From positions 251,501 through 315,500 of the forward strand of contig MCFH01000050.1 of the NCBI GenBank assembly GCA_002104945.1: 64,000 bases of DNA, read 5' to 3'. Shown here piece after piece: positions 34,927 to 49,153 of this stretch. Position 1 is the stretch's first letter, and each line of letters begins with the position of its first letter. This DNA is from Piromyces finnis. Lineage: Eukaryota > Neocallimastigomycota > Neocallimastigomycetes > Neocallimastigales > Neocallimastigaceae. The notes under the pieces are model-generated. The model was not told where the DNA came from. It was given only the letters and a program-made list of their open reading frames with translations, and did not search any database. Position numbers and translations under genes: made by a program.

Positions 34927-36098
34927 AAAGAAAAAAGAAAAGAAAAAAAAGAAATTGATTTTTCGTTGAATATGACTCTTTACATAATTTTAATTTTATT
35001 TTTTATTTATATAATAAATATAGATGTAAATATATTATTATTCTTACTTTAAAATATAGAATTGATATTATTATTAATATTATATAATGAAATAATTTTA
35101 CAATGGCTTCTTTATATTTAAATTAATGTATTGTTGTTATTAAGCTGCTTTCCTTTAATTTTTATTTATCTTTTTATTATAATTTTTACTTATTTTTTAT
35201 TTAATTAAAAATTAAAATTTATATTAAATATTTCATTGTTAAATCATCTATAATAACATTTTGAAATTTTTTAAATACTAAGAAAAAAAAAAAAACTGGA
35301 TCAATTAATATATATTTTAATATATATTAATAATCTTATTTACATTATATCATATATTAATTAAACCATATATTAAAACATGTTTTTAATGTTTTTTTTT
35401 TTTTTTTTTTTTTCAAGACATAGTATTAATAATTAAAGTTTTAACAATTAACTCTAGAGTAATAGTATCTATCAACATACGTAACACTAAACTTATTCAA
35501 ATTATTTATTTCTAAGTATTTTTTATATTGTTTTACAATTTTCTATTACTTTTTAATATTATATATACCAAAATTTTCAATTACCATGTACTTTGTTATA
35601 AACAAAATTTTAGTTTTAAAAATAAAAATTTATGGCCTCAATTAATAATTAAAATCTATAAATGGGTTTTTATGTAACTGTTATTTATCAATGTATTATT
35701 TTTTAATATATTATTTTGAAAGTTGATATTTTCATTAATGATATAAGTATTTAAAAAATCGAGGGTTATAAACACTGAAAATTAAAGATTACTTATATAT
35801 ATATATTTTTTTAAAGTAATATCTAATGAACTTTTTATAGTGTGTATTTGTGTAAATATAAAATAAAATAAATATATATAATATAAATAATAAAATATAT
35901 ATTGTAAAATTGAGTTTAAACTATTTGATATATTAAACTTTGATATTTTATATTATATCATTTCTAATAAATTAAATTAAATATAAAAAATATATTATTT
36001 TGTGTAAATAGTAAATTAGTAAATAATCCATCACACAATAACAGGTTTATTTATTAGAATTAAATAAGTAAAAATAAAAAAACAAATAGAAATATATA
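34474..36098. other. Divergent intergenic region VPS9/ATG8
   Basis: 1.6 kb of AT-rich DNA with a purine run A/G at 34893-34951 and a T-run at 35393-35413. No gene recognised. Confidence 0.6.
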
Positions 36099-37151
36099 AT
36101 GTCAAAGTTTAAAGAAGAACATCCCTTTGGTAATTCTTTTATATTTTAATTATAAATAAAAAATATTATTAATTTAAAAAAAAGCATATATATTTATTAT
36201 AAATTACGCTAATAATAGAGATAAGAAAGGAGGAATCTGAAAGAATGAGAGTAATATTATATTGTTTTTTTTTATAACTACTAGTTTTGAATGCTAAATA
36301 TATAACTATCTATTTATATTCAAAAAAAAAAAGAAAAAATATCCTGATAGAATTCCATGGTAATCCTTATGTTTAAAATTGAAAAAAAAAATGTTGAGTT
36401 GTAATAATAATAGTTTATATTTTAAAAATTAAATATAGTATTGTTGAAAAGAGTGAAAGAAGTGATATAGATAATATTGACAAGGTCAAATTTTTGGTAA
36501 TACTTAAATTTCAATTTTATTATCATATATAATAATAGTATTTGAATAAAAACATTTTTATGATAATAATATAGTAAAATAATTGATATAGGTTCCTTCT
36601 GATCTTAATATAGGTATTTTTTTTTTGAATAAATAATCTTATATATAATTTATTATAAGTGATTAAGTAAATAACATTTTTTTTAAAAAATAATTAATAC
36701 AACTATTGTCAATTGAACGAAAGGCCAATTTGTATATGTCATTAGGTAAAATAGTTAGTAATAAAGATAACAATAATTAATAAAATATGTTAATTTATTG
36801 TGATAATTATAAATTATAATTTAGAAAAAGGATAAAGTTAAATCCTGACAAAGCTATTTATATATTTATAAATGGTACATTGCCCCCAACGGCTGCTCAA
36901 ATGAGTTTAATTTATGATGAACATAAAGATGATGATGTAAGTCAAATAAATATAGCAAAACTATAACAATATATAATGATTATAATATATATCTATGTAA
37001 ACAATCAATATAAATATTATTAAGAACATATATAAAGAAAATAATAATTAAACATTATAAAAATAATATCTTCTTTATATAGGGATTTTTATATGTTAAG
37101 TATGCTGGGGAAAATGGATTTGGAAATAATACTTTAATTAATATAATTTAG
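36099..37151 (+). CDS. ATG8: Autophagy ubiquitin-like protein Atg8
   Basis: Ubiquitin-like protein conjugated to phosphatidylethanolamine on autophagosome membranes. Eight small exons join in frame: 36099-36129, 36219-36250, 36334-36359, 36439-36496, 36592-36613, 36724-36745, 36825-36936 and 37083-37151 (123 aa). The protein reads [109 protein letters not shown]. After the conjugation Gly come eight residues (NNTLINII), so the precursor must be trimmed by Atg4. Two exons are only 22 nt and one 26 nt. No single long ORF exists, so ORF-only scans miss this gene. Confidence 0.95.
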
Positions 37152-37519
37152 AAATTGAAATATTTTATTGTATTTTCTAATTATTTTAAATAAAACATAT
37201 AATCTTACTTTATTTTATGTAAAAAAATAATATTGAAAGTTAAAATAAAAAAAAAAGGAAACTTAAAAAAATTTCTGTAAATGCTTTTTTTTTTTTTTTT
37301 TTTTTTTTTATAAAGGAAATATTTCAAAATATATCCTAATATCGTTATATTTTATGCTAAAAATAAAAAATATGTATGTATATAATATATAAGTTAATTA
37401 CTATATTAATATAAAAAATAGTCAACATTTAGAAAAATTTTCTCTTTATTTTATGTTATCCTTAATTAATATTTAATTATTTAGTATTAACAGAAAGTGT
37501 AAATAAATAAATAAATAAC

Positions 37520-37550
<31 letters not shown>

Positions 37551-38659
37551 ATAGATAAATAGATAAATAAATAAATAAATAGATAAATAGATAAATAAAT
37601 AAATAAATAAATAAATAAAAAAGTAAATAATTATATATGGAGTATAAATTTATTCTATATTTATCTATTATAAGTAAAGTAAATATTCATTATATTAATT
37701 AATATATTAATTTAATTAATTTTAATAAAAAAAAAAAAAAAGTATACATTATATTATTATTAAAAGCAAAAGTGTACAGTCTTTAAATAAATATTAATAT
37801 AATTGAGAAAAAAAGTTAAACATAGTATTTAATTTTTTTTATATAATAATAATAATAATAACAAAGCAATTTACAAGCTATAACATATAAAATATAAAGA
37901 CGGTTTATTATATTTAGCATTATAATTAGAGTTTTATTTCAATATAATATAATGATTGTTATTACAATTAATATTAATTTTAATATTTGATAAACAAGAA
38001 ATCACATAATTTATCTTCATTTATTATTATACACACACATTAATATATACCAAAAGAAAATCTGTAAAAGTTTTTTTATAATAAATTAAAATAAATTTAA
38101 GAAATAATAAAATTTTGTTTAAATAAAAGTAATCAATATATTAAACAAAACCCAAAATTCAAAACTCAAAATTCTAATTTTATAATAATAATAATAATAA
38201 TAGCAGTAATATATCAATCGGTAAAGAAAGTATTGTATAAAGTATAATTTTTTCACATAGAAAATATAATTATTTTCATAAAGATAAAATAAATTATGGA
38301 TTAAATCTTTTTCAGTAAAATACTTTAAAAATATTTATATACATTGATCATCAATTTAAAATAATTTATTCCTTTAATTCAAATTTCTATTAAATAAAAC
38401 AATAGTACTTTTAAGAATTTGTAATATAGAGATAATTTTAATAAAAAATACCCTAATCAATCCAACATTTTATTATAATATATTTTCAAATTTATTTATT
38501 TATTTTTTCCCAAAATATATAGTCAATTTTGAATTAATTGAAAAATACCCATCTATATTATTAATTGAAGAATATTGATTTAATAATTCTATTTAAATTT
38601 TAGTTTAAATAAAATTATTAAAAATATATTAATTAGAATTTTATTAAGTAATAAAAAAA
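37152..38659. other. Intergenic region ATG8/BRD8
   Basis: 1.5 kb of AT-rich DNA with a T-run at 37287-37309, a TAAA/TAGA microsatellite at 37498-37622 and ATA repeats near 37846-37861 and 38185-38200. No gene recognised. Confidence 0.6.
37498..37622. repeat. (TAAA)n microsatellite with TAGA variants
   Basis: About 30 units of TAAA with interspersed TAGATAAA variants. Confidence 0.95.
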
Positions 38660-41600
38660 ATGATGACAAATTCAACTTCATCAACAAATGAATACAAATG
38701 GTCAACATATGAATGTATCGTTTTAGTTCAAGCTTTTTTAAAATTTGGAGAAGATCATTGGAAAGATATATCAAAAATTCTTACAAAAAATCTTAGTCCT
38801 GAAAATGGAAAGGATATATTTTCTCAAAAAAATTGCCAACAAAAATTTAATTCATTATTAGAAGAATACATAAAATCTGAAGAAAAATTGTAATTATTAT
38901 TTAATTTTTATAATTCATGTTTATTATATAATAAATCTTTGTTCCTTTTTTATTGTTTAATTAATCATCTCATAAATTATTAATAATTTAATAGAGCAAT
39001 TATACCAAAAGTTAAACAATTAACAAATAAATTATTGCAAAAACGTTCACGACAATTACAATATGAATTAGAATTAAATAAAAAAAATTTCATGTAAGTA
39101 AACTTTTTACTTATGATTTTGTTTCTACATTTGAAATTAATTTTTTTTTTTTTTTTATATTTTAAAAAAATAAAGAAAATTAAAAAAGGAAATTCATGAA
39201 ATTAAAGAAGGTAAATGGGATAATAGATTAATAAAAGAATTAAATGAAATAAATATCTCAAAATTAAAAATATCAGATGATAAAGTAAAAGAAGAAAGTA
39301 ATAAAGCCAATTCCAACAAACAAGTGATTGAAAATAAGGATCATGATAAAGATATAGATATAAGTAAACATAAAATTGAAGAAAGTAATAATAATTCTAA
39401 TGAATTAATAGAGGATAGTTCAAAAAATAATAATATTAAAAATGAATTAAATACAGAAATTTCAAATAAATTAATTGGTAATTCTGAGATTATAATAAAA
39501 GAACAAAAAAAGGAAAATAATGAATCTGAATTATTAACATCAATAAAATCAAAAGATTTAGAGGATTTATTAACAAATGATAATAAAAAAATAAATGAAA
39601 ATGATAAACACCAAAGCTCTACTATAAAAGATATAAAAATACCTGAAGAAAATATTTTAAATATTAAGGATGAAGAAAAATCAGATAAAGCATTATTAAA
39701 TACAAAAGAAAATAAAAAGATATTAGAGTCTCATGATAACAATGAAAAGGAAATTGTTACTACAATATCAGCAATTGAGACCGAAAACAGTATAAAATTT
39801 CATATTAATATTAAATCTGATAACAAGAAATTGTTATTTAATGAAGTAGGTGTTGAAAATAACTTAAAATTGAGTAAAAAGGAAGCTAGTAATGAAAAAG
39901 ATAATCAGGATGAAGATAAGGCATTATCATTGGGATTAAAAATTAATAATAACGCCAATAAAGAAAAATACTCATCATTATTAAATAACGATGAAAAATT
40001 GGATAATAATAAAGAAGATAAAAAAAATAACAATATTGAAAATAACAAAGGCCCAATAAAAGAAGAGGAAAGGGATATTGTTAAATCTGAGGATAACGAA
40101 AATATAACGCAGCAGGAATATAAAATAAAATTTGAGACAAATAAAAAAGAAAATGAAGATAATATGAAAGAAGGTAAAATATATATATATATATATAATA
40201 TTTTATTTTATTAATAGTAAATAATGTCATGTTATATATATTGTAAATATTAAATTATTTGTTTTATTTATATAATTATAATGATCTTAATCATAAAACA
40301 ATAACAGAAAATAATATTATAAAATCCAACGATAATGAGGATGATAATATAGATATAGAAGAAAAAGTAAATGAAATTGAATTAAAGAATGAAAACGATG
40401 ATGACGAAGATATAATAATTGATATAGAGAATACTGAAAAATCAAGTTTATCTGAAACTGAAAAGGAAGATGATGTGAATGAAATAAAAGATAATAAGGA
40501 AAGTTATCCAATAATAAAATCATTAGATGGTATTGAAAAGGAATTGAAAAATGAGGATAAACTTTCTAAAAAAGAGAAAGAGAATAATGAAGAAATAATA
40601 ACTGATGAAAAAATGGAACTTAAAGAAAAAATAAATAATGAAATAACAAAAACAGATAATAAAAATATAGAAAATGATAAATTAGTAAGTGAAAATCTAA
40701 ATATAGATGAAGGTATAAATGATAATAAAAATGAAATTATAATCGAAAAAGAGAATGAAATTGATGATGAAAAAAATGAAAAGAAAATACAGGAAGTCAG
40801 TAAAAATCTCAATATTAATCTAAATAAAAAGGAATTAAATGTTGAAAAGATAGAAAACATAAGTGATATTGAATTAACTAAAAATAAAAAAGATAATGAT
40901 TTAGAAAAAACCGAAGATAAAGAAGAAACATTATTATTGAAAGAAAATGAAGTTTTTAGTAATGATGAAACACTTATTAATGATGATGTAGATAATAATG
41001 TTAATAAGGATGCCGCAAGTAATAATAATAAAAATAAATCATTTTCATTATCATTAAGCAAAAAAAATAAAAAAGAATTGAATAATAATGAAAAAGAATG
41101 CAATCAAGTATTGGAAAAAATTGATAAAGAAACAAAAAATACTGGGAATATAGAAGTAGTATTTGCAAAAGATAATAATGAAAAATTGGAAAATGAACAA
41201 GATGAGTTAGTAAACAAAACAATTAATGAAACATTTGATAAAAACAAAAATATAATAGAAAATGAAAAAGAGAATATAAATTTAATTATAAAAGATAATA
41301 TTAATTCTGATGAAGAAGAAAATAAAGATAAAGAAATTATAGGAAGTAAAGTAAACTATAGTGATGGAGTAATAGAAAAAAATATAGGTCAAAAAGAGGT
41401 TGATGAAAATGAAGATATTGATATAACTAATAATATTGATAAAGAAGTAATTGAAAAGAAAAAAAATATTAATGATAATATGGAAATAGATGATGAAAGT
41501 AAACAAGTGATAATCGAGACCAAAAATATAGGAAAATCAGATGAAAGTGATGAAACAAAAACTACTATTGAAAGTAATATTAATGATGACAAAAATAATG

Positions 41601-44563
41601 ATAAAATAAATGATAAAGAATTTAGAGTCGAAGATAATAATAACAATAAGAAAGAAGATGAAAAATCTATTATAAAAAACGATGATAAAATAGAAAATTC
41701 AGAATTCAAAGAGAGTAATAAAAATGATAATAAAATAGAGCAGATTTCAAAAGATGAAAATATTATTGAAAAAGTCGTAAAAGAAAAAATAAAAAATGAA
41801 GAACTTGAAGAAGTAAAATCTGAAAAAGAAAATAATGTTATAAATGATGTAAATAGTAAAGATTTATGTGATAGTAGTAAGGATCAGAATAATAAAGATA
41901 ATAATATTAGTAATATTGAAAAAAAAAGTGAAATTAAGGAAAGCAGAAATCTTGAAGATATTCCAACAAATGAAGGTAATATAATAGAAGGAAAGGAAAT
42001 AAAAAATGAAATAATTTCTTTGGATGAAAGAAATGAAAATGAAAAAATGGAGAAAGGGGAAGAAAAATTAGAAAACAAATCAGAGGAAAAAGAAGAAGAA
42101 AAGAAAGAAAAAGGTAATAAAAATAATGACAAAGAATATAAAAAAAGATTTAATAAATATGAAATAACAACGCGAAGAAAAGACAAAATAAGTTATGAGA
42201 AACATGAAAAAGATGTTATGAAAGAAAAAATAAAATATAATGATAAAGTTGAAAATGAAGAGAAAGAAAATGATGATATAACCAAAGGTGAAAAGAAAGA
42301 AAAGAAAGAGGAATATAAAAATGAAGAAGAAGTAAAAGAAAAAGAGAAAAGTAAAGATTTTATAAAGATAGAAAAAACAGAAGAAATGGAAGAAAAGAAT
42401 AAAAAAGAAGAAGAAATGGAAGAAATAAAGGAAGAGAAAAATACAATAGAACAAGAAAAATTAAAGAAGGTAGATAGAATAGAAGAAAGGAAGGAAAAAG
42501 ATAGTAAGGATAATGAAGAAAATATAAAAAATGATGATAATTCTAAAATAGCAATACTTGAAAAGAAAGAACAAAAATCTAAGCAAGAAAAGAATAATGG
42601 TAAGGAAAAAATTAATAATGATGTAGATGGAAATGATAAAGAAGAAGAAAATAAAGAAGAAAAAAGAGAAGGAATAGAAGAAGAAAAGAAAAAAGAAGAG
42701 AAGAAAGACGAAAAGAAGAAAGAAGAAGAGAAGAAAGAAAAAGAAAAGAAAAAAGAAGAAATAAGAGATGTAAAAGAAGAAGAAAAAGAAGTAAGAAAAG
42801 AAACTGAAGAAAAAAAGAAGGAAGAAAAGAAAAAAGAAGTAGTAGTAGAAGATGAAAAAGTAAAAGAAAAAAAGAGAAAGAAAAATGAAGAAGAGAAAAA
42901 AGAGGGAAAAGATGATGAGATAGAAAATGAAGAAGATAAAGATGATATTAAAAATGATTCTGATGATGAAGAACAACCTTTGATTAACTTAAAGAAAATT
43001 TTAAAAAATAGTAATTTATCAGGAAAAAATAAAAATAACCTTAGGAAAGCTAATAGTTTGAATATAAGTAATAGTACTAGTACTAACTCTAGTAGTAGTA
43101 GTATTAATTTAACTATTAATAAAAAAAAGAGAAATCTTAGACATATAGAAAGTTCTGATGAAGAATCAAATTTAAAAGAATATAAAAAATCAAGGTTAGA
43201 TAGAATAAGAAAAGAGGATCATAGTGATAAAGTTCCAATGACAGAACATAAAAAAGTTCTTAAGTTACACCTTAAACACAGATTATCTTCAACTGAAACT
43301 TCTGGTTCTAGTGACGAAAGATTTAAATCAAATTCTTCATCTATGTCATCAATAGTAACAAGACACCATCAACTTCGTTCTATATATACCTATGAAGGAC
43401 AAACTAAAAAGAAAATAAAACTTGAAAATGCACATGATGAGTCACAATTAATTCAGGTTAAAACTGAAGAAGACTTTAATAGCAATGATATCTCAAGTAG
43501 CAGTTTATTAAGTAGTGCTAATCTAAGTATAGAAAGTCTTGAGGATATTAAAGAAAATGGTGAGAAAGAAGACTCTCACGATATTAATAAATACGAACCA
43601 TCTACCGAAAAGAATATTGAAAAAGAAGTTAATACTAATGAGGATTTGTCATCAAATGTAAAAGAAGAGAAATTAGAAAAAATGGAAAAAGAGAAAGATC
43701 ATGTTGAAGCGAGAGTATTAAGGTCTTCAAGAAAACATAAACAACCAGAAAAGAAAGAAATAAAAGAAGAAAAGAAAGTAGAAGTGAAACTAGAAGAAGA
43801 GGAAGAACATAAAAAAGAAAAATTAAAAGAAAGAAATAAAGAAAAAGAAGAAAAGGAAGAAAACAGTATAGAATCTAATGAAAAAGAAAATGAAAAGGAA
43901 ATTAAGGATATTAAGTCACATGGTAGTGATAAAAAGAAGAGCGCAGAGCATCCACCAGTAACTAGATCAAAAAGGTCTTCACTTAAAGATACAGAAGTTT
44001 CAGGATCATCATTTTCGTCTAATTCTCATTCTGTAAATAATTTAAAACGTAAAAGAAAAGATAATGAATCAAGTACTAGCCATCCAAATAAAAGAGGACA
44101 TAGTAATGAAAGTTCCACTCAGAGTAAATCCGAACACGAAAAGTCAAAAGGTTGGCGTAAAAATATTATGATGATATGGAATGATATTGCAAATCATCGT
44201 TATGGACCTGTATTCCTTAATCCGGTCAAGGTCGAAGATGCCCCTGATTACTATGATATTATTAAAAAACCTATGGATCTTAATAGTATTAAACAAAGAG
44301 TAAAAGATGGAATAATCACAAATACTATTGAATTCCACAGAGATGTTATGTTAATGTGTACCAACAGTTTAATGTATAATCAAGAAGATAGTGAAGTATA
44401 TCCAATGGCATTAGAAATGAAAGAACATGCAGATCATGAAATTAAAAATTTACGTATGTATGAGAATCGTCGTCAACAACGCAATACCACTACCTCTAAA
44501 CAACCAAGTGCTGGAACAGTTAGAAGAAGAATAAGTGTTAACAGTACGCATGAAGACAAATAG
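38660..44563 (+). CDS. BRD8: BRD8-like bromodomain protein (NuA4-type acetyltransferase subunit)
   Basis: BRD8 proteins belong to the NuA4/TIP60 histone acetyltransferase complex. Four exons, 38660-38889, 38995-39093, 39176-40173 and 40308-44563, give about 1860 aa. The N-terminus resembles the BRD8 SANT-like region: KWSTYECIVLVQAFLKFGEDHWKDISKIL, then FSQKNCQQKFNSLLEEY, the coil KLKKEIHEIKEGKWDNRLIKELNEI. The bromodomain sits at the very end (about 1722-1830): WRKNIMMIWNDIANHRYGPVFLNPV, APDYYDIIKKPMDLNSIKQRV, FHRDVMLMCTNSLMYNQEDSEVY, with the acetyl-lysine Asn in MYNQ. The roughly 1500 residues between are almost entirely Lys, Glu, Asp, Asn, Ile and Ser, including a strongly Lys/Glu-biased part coded at 42060-42960, likely a disordered or single-helix linker. 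Human BRD8 is far shorter. The long hydrophobic minus-strand frames here are its shadow. Confidence 0.88.
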
Positions 44564-45118
44564 TTTTATTATTATCATAGGATTATTATTATTGCTACTC
44601 TAAATTTATTTTCATCAAATAAAAAATTAGAAATAATAATAATAACGATAATAATAAAGAATGAGGAAAAAAAAAAAAAAATAGGGAAAACTTTTAAAAT
44701 ATTTTTTTTTCTCCATAATTTTATATTATTTAATAAACTAAAGTTATTCATTACATATAATATATATTAAAAATAGCATCATCATTAACATACCAACTAC
44801 TTCTTCTTCTTATTATTATTATTATTATATAAAATAATTTATAAAATTTTTTTTAATCTTCTTAATATTTATTTATAAATATTGCAAAATAATAATATAC
44901 TTGTTATATTCAACCATAATTTTTATTTGTGGGAAAACAAATAATAGTTTAAAAATTTACAAAACATAAAAATAATGTTTTCATAAAATAATATATATAT
45001 TATTTTATTTTATATATACACTTTATCTCTTTTATTAGTATAATTTATAGTTTTACTAGTAATTTCTATCCTTTTAATAAATTTTATATTTTATTTATTT
45101 ATTTTATCATCATCATCA

Positions 45119-45162
<44 letters not shown>

Positions 45163-45801
45163 TTATTTTATTTTATTTTATTTTATTTTATTTTATTTTA
45201 TTTTATTTTATTTTATTTTATTTTATTTTATTTTATTTTATTTTATTTTATTTTATTTTATTTTATTTTATTTTATTTTATTTTATTTTATTTTATTTTA
45301 TTTTATTTTATTTTATTTTATTTTATTTAATTATACAATTATCAAATTCTAAATATAATTAAAAAAAAAGTTTAAATCATCTATAATAATAAAAAATGAA
45401 CAATATCAAATAATATACCAAATTAATTTTTTTTTTTTTCTATCAATATACATTTTTTTTAATACTAACAATTAAAAGATGATAATATTAATAATAAATT
45501 ATTAAATGAATGAGTATTTGATTCAATAAAAATTTGAAAAAAAAAAAAAAAAAAAAGCAGAATAATGACGTTGTAATAAAAAGAAAAATAACATTATTTT
45601 GTTAAAAGAAGAAGAAAAAGAAGAAAAATATATGATTTAAATAATTAAAAAATCATTATTTATATATTTTTAGTATCAAAAATTTTTTTTATTATATTTG
45701 TAATTTTTTATTCAACAGTATAATTTTATAAAATGCTATGAAAAACTTATCATAATTTAATTTAATTTATATGAATGTTGTTATTATTTCATTTTTGTTA
45801 A
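44564..45801. other. Convergent intergenic region with compound microsatellite
   Basis: AT-rich spacer dominated by the repeat at 45107-45329, with an A-run at 45537-45556. No gene recognised. Confidence 0.6.
45107..45329. repeat. Compound microsatellite (ATC)n(ATT)n(TTTTA)n
   Basis: About five ATC units, then about 13 ATT units, then about 33 copies of the pentamer TTTTA with no visible interruption until 45329. Confidence 0.95.
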
Positions 45802-47282
45802 TTAGTTTTTATTCTTTTCAGAAAAGAAGAAACCTTCCATTACTTTCCATTGACTTTGAACATTATTTTTTGAGACAGCACAGACTTCCATTTGACCTCT
45901 TATTGGATCATTATAAACATAATTCATAAAAGAACAAAGACGATTTCCTGTTTTACTATGAATGAAACGAACTGGTTGCTCTCTAATCCAATATTTTGCT
46001 TTTTTATCTAATTTTTTAAAAAAATGTTAGTAATCATGTAAAGAAAGGAAAAAAATATATACAAAGATAAAGTAATAATAATATTATTATGGTATATATT
46101 TTTAAATCTAATACTATGAAATTAAATATATATATATTTCATATATACCTAAACATTCTACTTTCCATTCAGTATCTTCATTTCCATTATCAACACAATT
46201 AACTTCTCCATTTCCAGAAAGAGGTGATTGGAAGGTATTTGCATTTAACCATTTTTTTGTTTCTGAATGTTGTAAACGGATGATAGAATTGCATTTAATT
46301 CTAAATGTATAGATAAATGTATTTAATATTTTAATTTGAAAAAAAAAATAAAAGTAATATTCTCAAATATAAATATGTAAAATCTTTTATATAGGATTTA
46401 AATCATTACACCTACTTTTTTCTAATTTTTAAATAAATTTGTGTTTTTTTTTTTTTTTTTTCCAATAATAAATTAGTTATTTATAGAAGAGTTATACATA
46501 TAATGATGTATTGAGATTTTTTTTAAGAAAATCATAAATTATTAAAATATTAAAATATACATTATTAAAATTAGTTATAAATATAAATTCATATATATTT
46601 ATTTAAAAAAAAAAATTGAGTGAAAAAAATAAAAACCCTCTTTCACAATCTTTTCCAAATTTTCCTGTTACCATCCAGTAAGAATTTGAGTCATCATTTT
46701 CATTAAATCCAGTAACAGATTGTTCATTAGAACCTGAACCATATCTTACATTATGTGAATGAAGCTTTATATTTTGAGAATATTATGTTATCACAAATGA
46801 ATTATTTATATTTGAATTATAAAATTGATATACTATAGAAATCAACACTATTTTTTAATATGTAAGAATTACCTTTGCACCTGAAACAACATTTTGTAAC
46901 TTGATTGTACTTGAACAGCTATTTTTTATTTTTAATTTTTATATAAAATATTCCTTAATTTAACTTGAACACTGATACTGTTTAAATATTTTTTGTTTAG
47001 AGTAATAATACAAAAGGTAATTATATTATTACTTATTCTGAAAAGATGTAATATAATAAGTGGACACTTACGTTACTGTTTCAAATCCTATTAAAATAAT
47101 AAATAATAATATTAATATATATAATAGAAGTAATCTTATTTAAAAAATATCTTTATATTAAAATTTAATTAACGACTGATATAAATCATACTTGGATCAA
47201 TATCTGTAAAGTGGGAGTAATTATAAGCATATGATAAAGTAATTAATGATAATAAAGGTAATAATACAGTTTTCATTTTCAT
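45802..47282 (-). CDS. SDF2: SDF2-like secretory-pathway MIR-domain protein
   Basis: SDF2 proteins are ER-luminal and consist of a signal peptide plus three MIR repeats. The start is MKMKTVLLPLLSLITLSYA, a good signal peptide, followed by YNYSHFTDID. Small exons then give VTCSSTIKLQNVVSGAK, LHSHNVRYGSGSNEQSVTGF, DDSNSYWMVTGKFGKDCERG, IKCNSIIRLQHSETKKWLNA with SPLSGNGEV, DTEWKVEC, KYWIREQPVRFIHSKTGNRL and QSKWKVMEGFFF. These match the LHSHxVxYGSGSxQQSVTG and SPLSGNxEV signatures of the family. About seven exons. There is no obvious HDEL-type retention signal (the end is SEKNKN). It may help glycoprotein folding with O-mannosyltransferases, by family analogy. Confidence 0.9.
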
Positions 47283-48813
47283 ATATATGTTTATATTTAA
47301 AATAATATTTTTAAAAAAATAAAAGAATATAATTTTAAAATTTTTATTGAATTGTGTTTTGTTTTTTTATGAATAAAAAAAATAAATTAAATTTAAAATT
47401 TTTAAATTAATTTTTTTTTAAAATTATTTTAAATAATTATTTTAAAACTATAGGTATAGTTAAATTTTAATAAATTAAATAAAAACGACTATATGTGAAT
47501 TATATATATATATAATGAAGCTATGACTATAACGAAATTTGTATTATAATTGTTTTATTCATATGAAAAGCAATTTTTCAAAAAATATTTTATTTAACAA
47601 TTTCAATTTAGCTTTATTTTATTAATACTTTTTTTGACTTTATAATTTTGATTTTTATCCCTCTATAATTTTTTGTGTAACTTTACAATTTAAAAAAGAA
47701 ACTTTATAGTTTATTTGCCTTTAATATAAAAAATTGGAATATAAAAAATTGAATAGAATCTGTACAGCTTTTTTTTCTTTATATATAATTATAAGGATTA
47801 GTATCTTATTTTTAATGATGAAAAAAAGGTAATAAAACATTATTATTAAATAGATTGTTATTGTAAAATAAATATGTACTTTTCTGTTTTGGATTTACTT
47901 TTATTTTAGTATTAAATATTAAAATAACTAAAAACACTTTTTTTTTTTTTTTTTTTTACTTTTAATTAATTATTTTTAAAGCTTCTGGATTTAATCGTAC
48001 TGTTAATTAAATAGATTAATACAAAATCAATACATGATAAAAAGAATATTTATTTCTTATATTAAAAACTAATATCTATAATCCTAATAGATAAATTAGT
48101 GACAAAATGAAAGTAAGCATTTAATAATATGATACTTTAAGATCTTTATTAATTATATATTTTAATATAAATGATTAAAAAAAAAAAAAGTGAAAGAAAT
48201 AACATTATTTATCACTTTAAAGTAATCTTCTTTTTAAAAATCAAACCTTTTATAATTTTATTTATAATATAATAAATTTTAGTATAGGATATACCTTTTT
48301 ATATTTTATCGTAAAAAGTATTTTTGAATTTACCATATGCTTGATTTATTATAAGTTATAAGAATTAAAACAGTTAATTAAAAAAAAAATTATAATAAAT
48401 TATGAATTATAATTGGTAAAGTTTAAATAAATGTTTCCAAATATTATTTACTATGAATAAAAGGTATATATAGAATAAAATATTCTTCTTTCTTGTACAT
48501 TATCATTATTAAAACATTTAAAGAAACAACAAAGAAAAATGATATATACTATATATATAAAAAAAAAAACTACTATTTTACATATATACATATATAATTG
48601 AAAAAATAATCTTATATATATATATAAATTTAAAAAATAAAATAAAATAAAATAAATATTACAACGTTGAAATTTAGAAAAATACAAAACTATATATCTA
48701 TTAAATTTGTCTATTTAAGAAAATCATTTATTAATATAAGTTTTTTTATTATAAATATTTGAAAAATAGCAATTGACTATTAATATAGATAGGAAGATTA
48801 TTATAATTATTAC

Positions 48814-48863
<50 letters not shown>

Positions 48864-49153
48864 TTGTTATTTATTTTTTTATTTTTTAATGTTAATATTA
48901 TATTTATTTATTATTTTTTTTTTATTTCTTTATTTTCATTTTTTAATTTTTTTTTTTTTTTTTTTTAGATTATTATTAAGCTTGGAAAAAAAAAAAAAAA
49001 AAAGGAGAATAGTTCACTTTTAATAATATAAATGAGAAATATTATTATGTATTATATATAAATAATTACAAAAAGAAGAAAACATTTGAAAAATAAATGA
49101 TATTATATAAAATAATTGTCCCTTTCTCTTCTTTTTTAATAGGTAGATTAAAA
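47283..49153. other. Intergenic AT-rich region
   Basis: 1.9 kb spacer. It holds an ATT microsatellite at 48816-48864, T-runs at 47939-47957 and 48949-48966, and an A-run at 48986-49002. No gene recognised. Confidence 0.6.
48816..48864. repeat. (ATT)n microsatellite
   Basis: About 16 ATT units. Confidence 0.9.

Noticed and set aside
40317-42976. Hydrophobic Phe/Leu/Ser-rich minus-strand frames
   Set aside because: Antisense shadows of the Lys/Glu/Asp-rich BRD8 linker.
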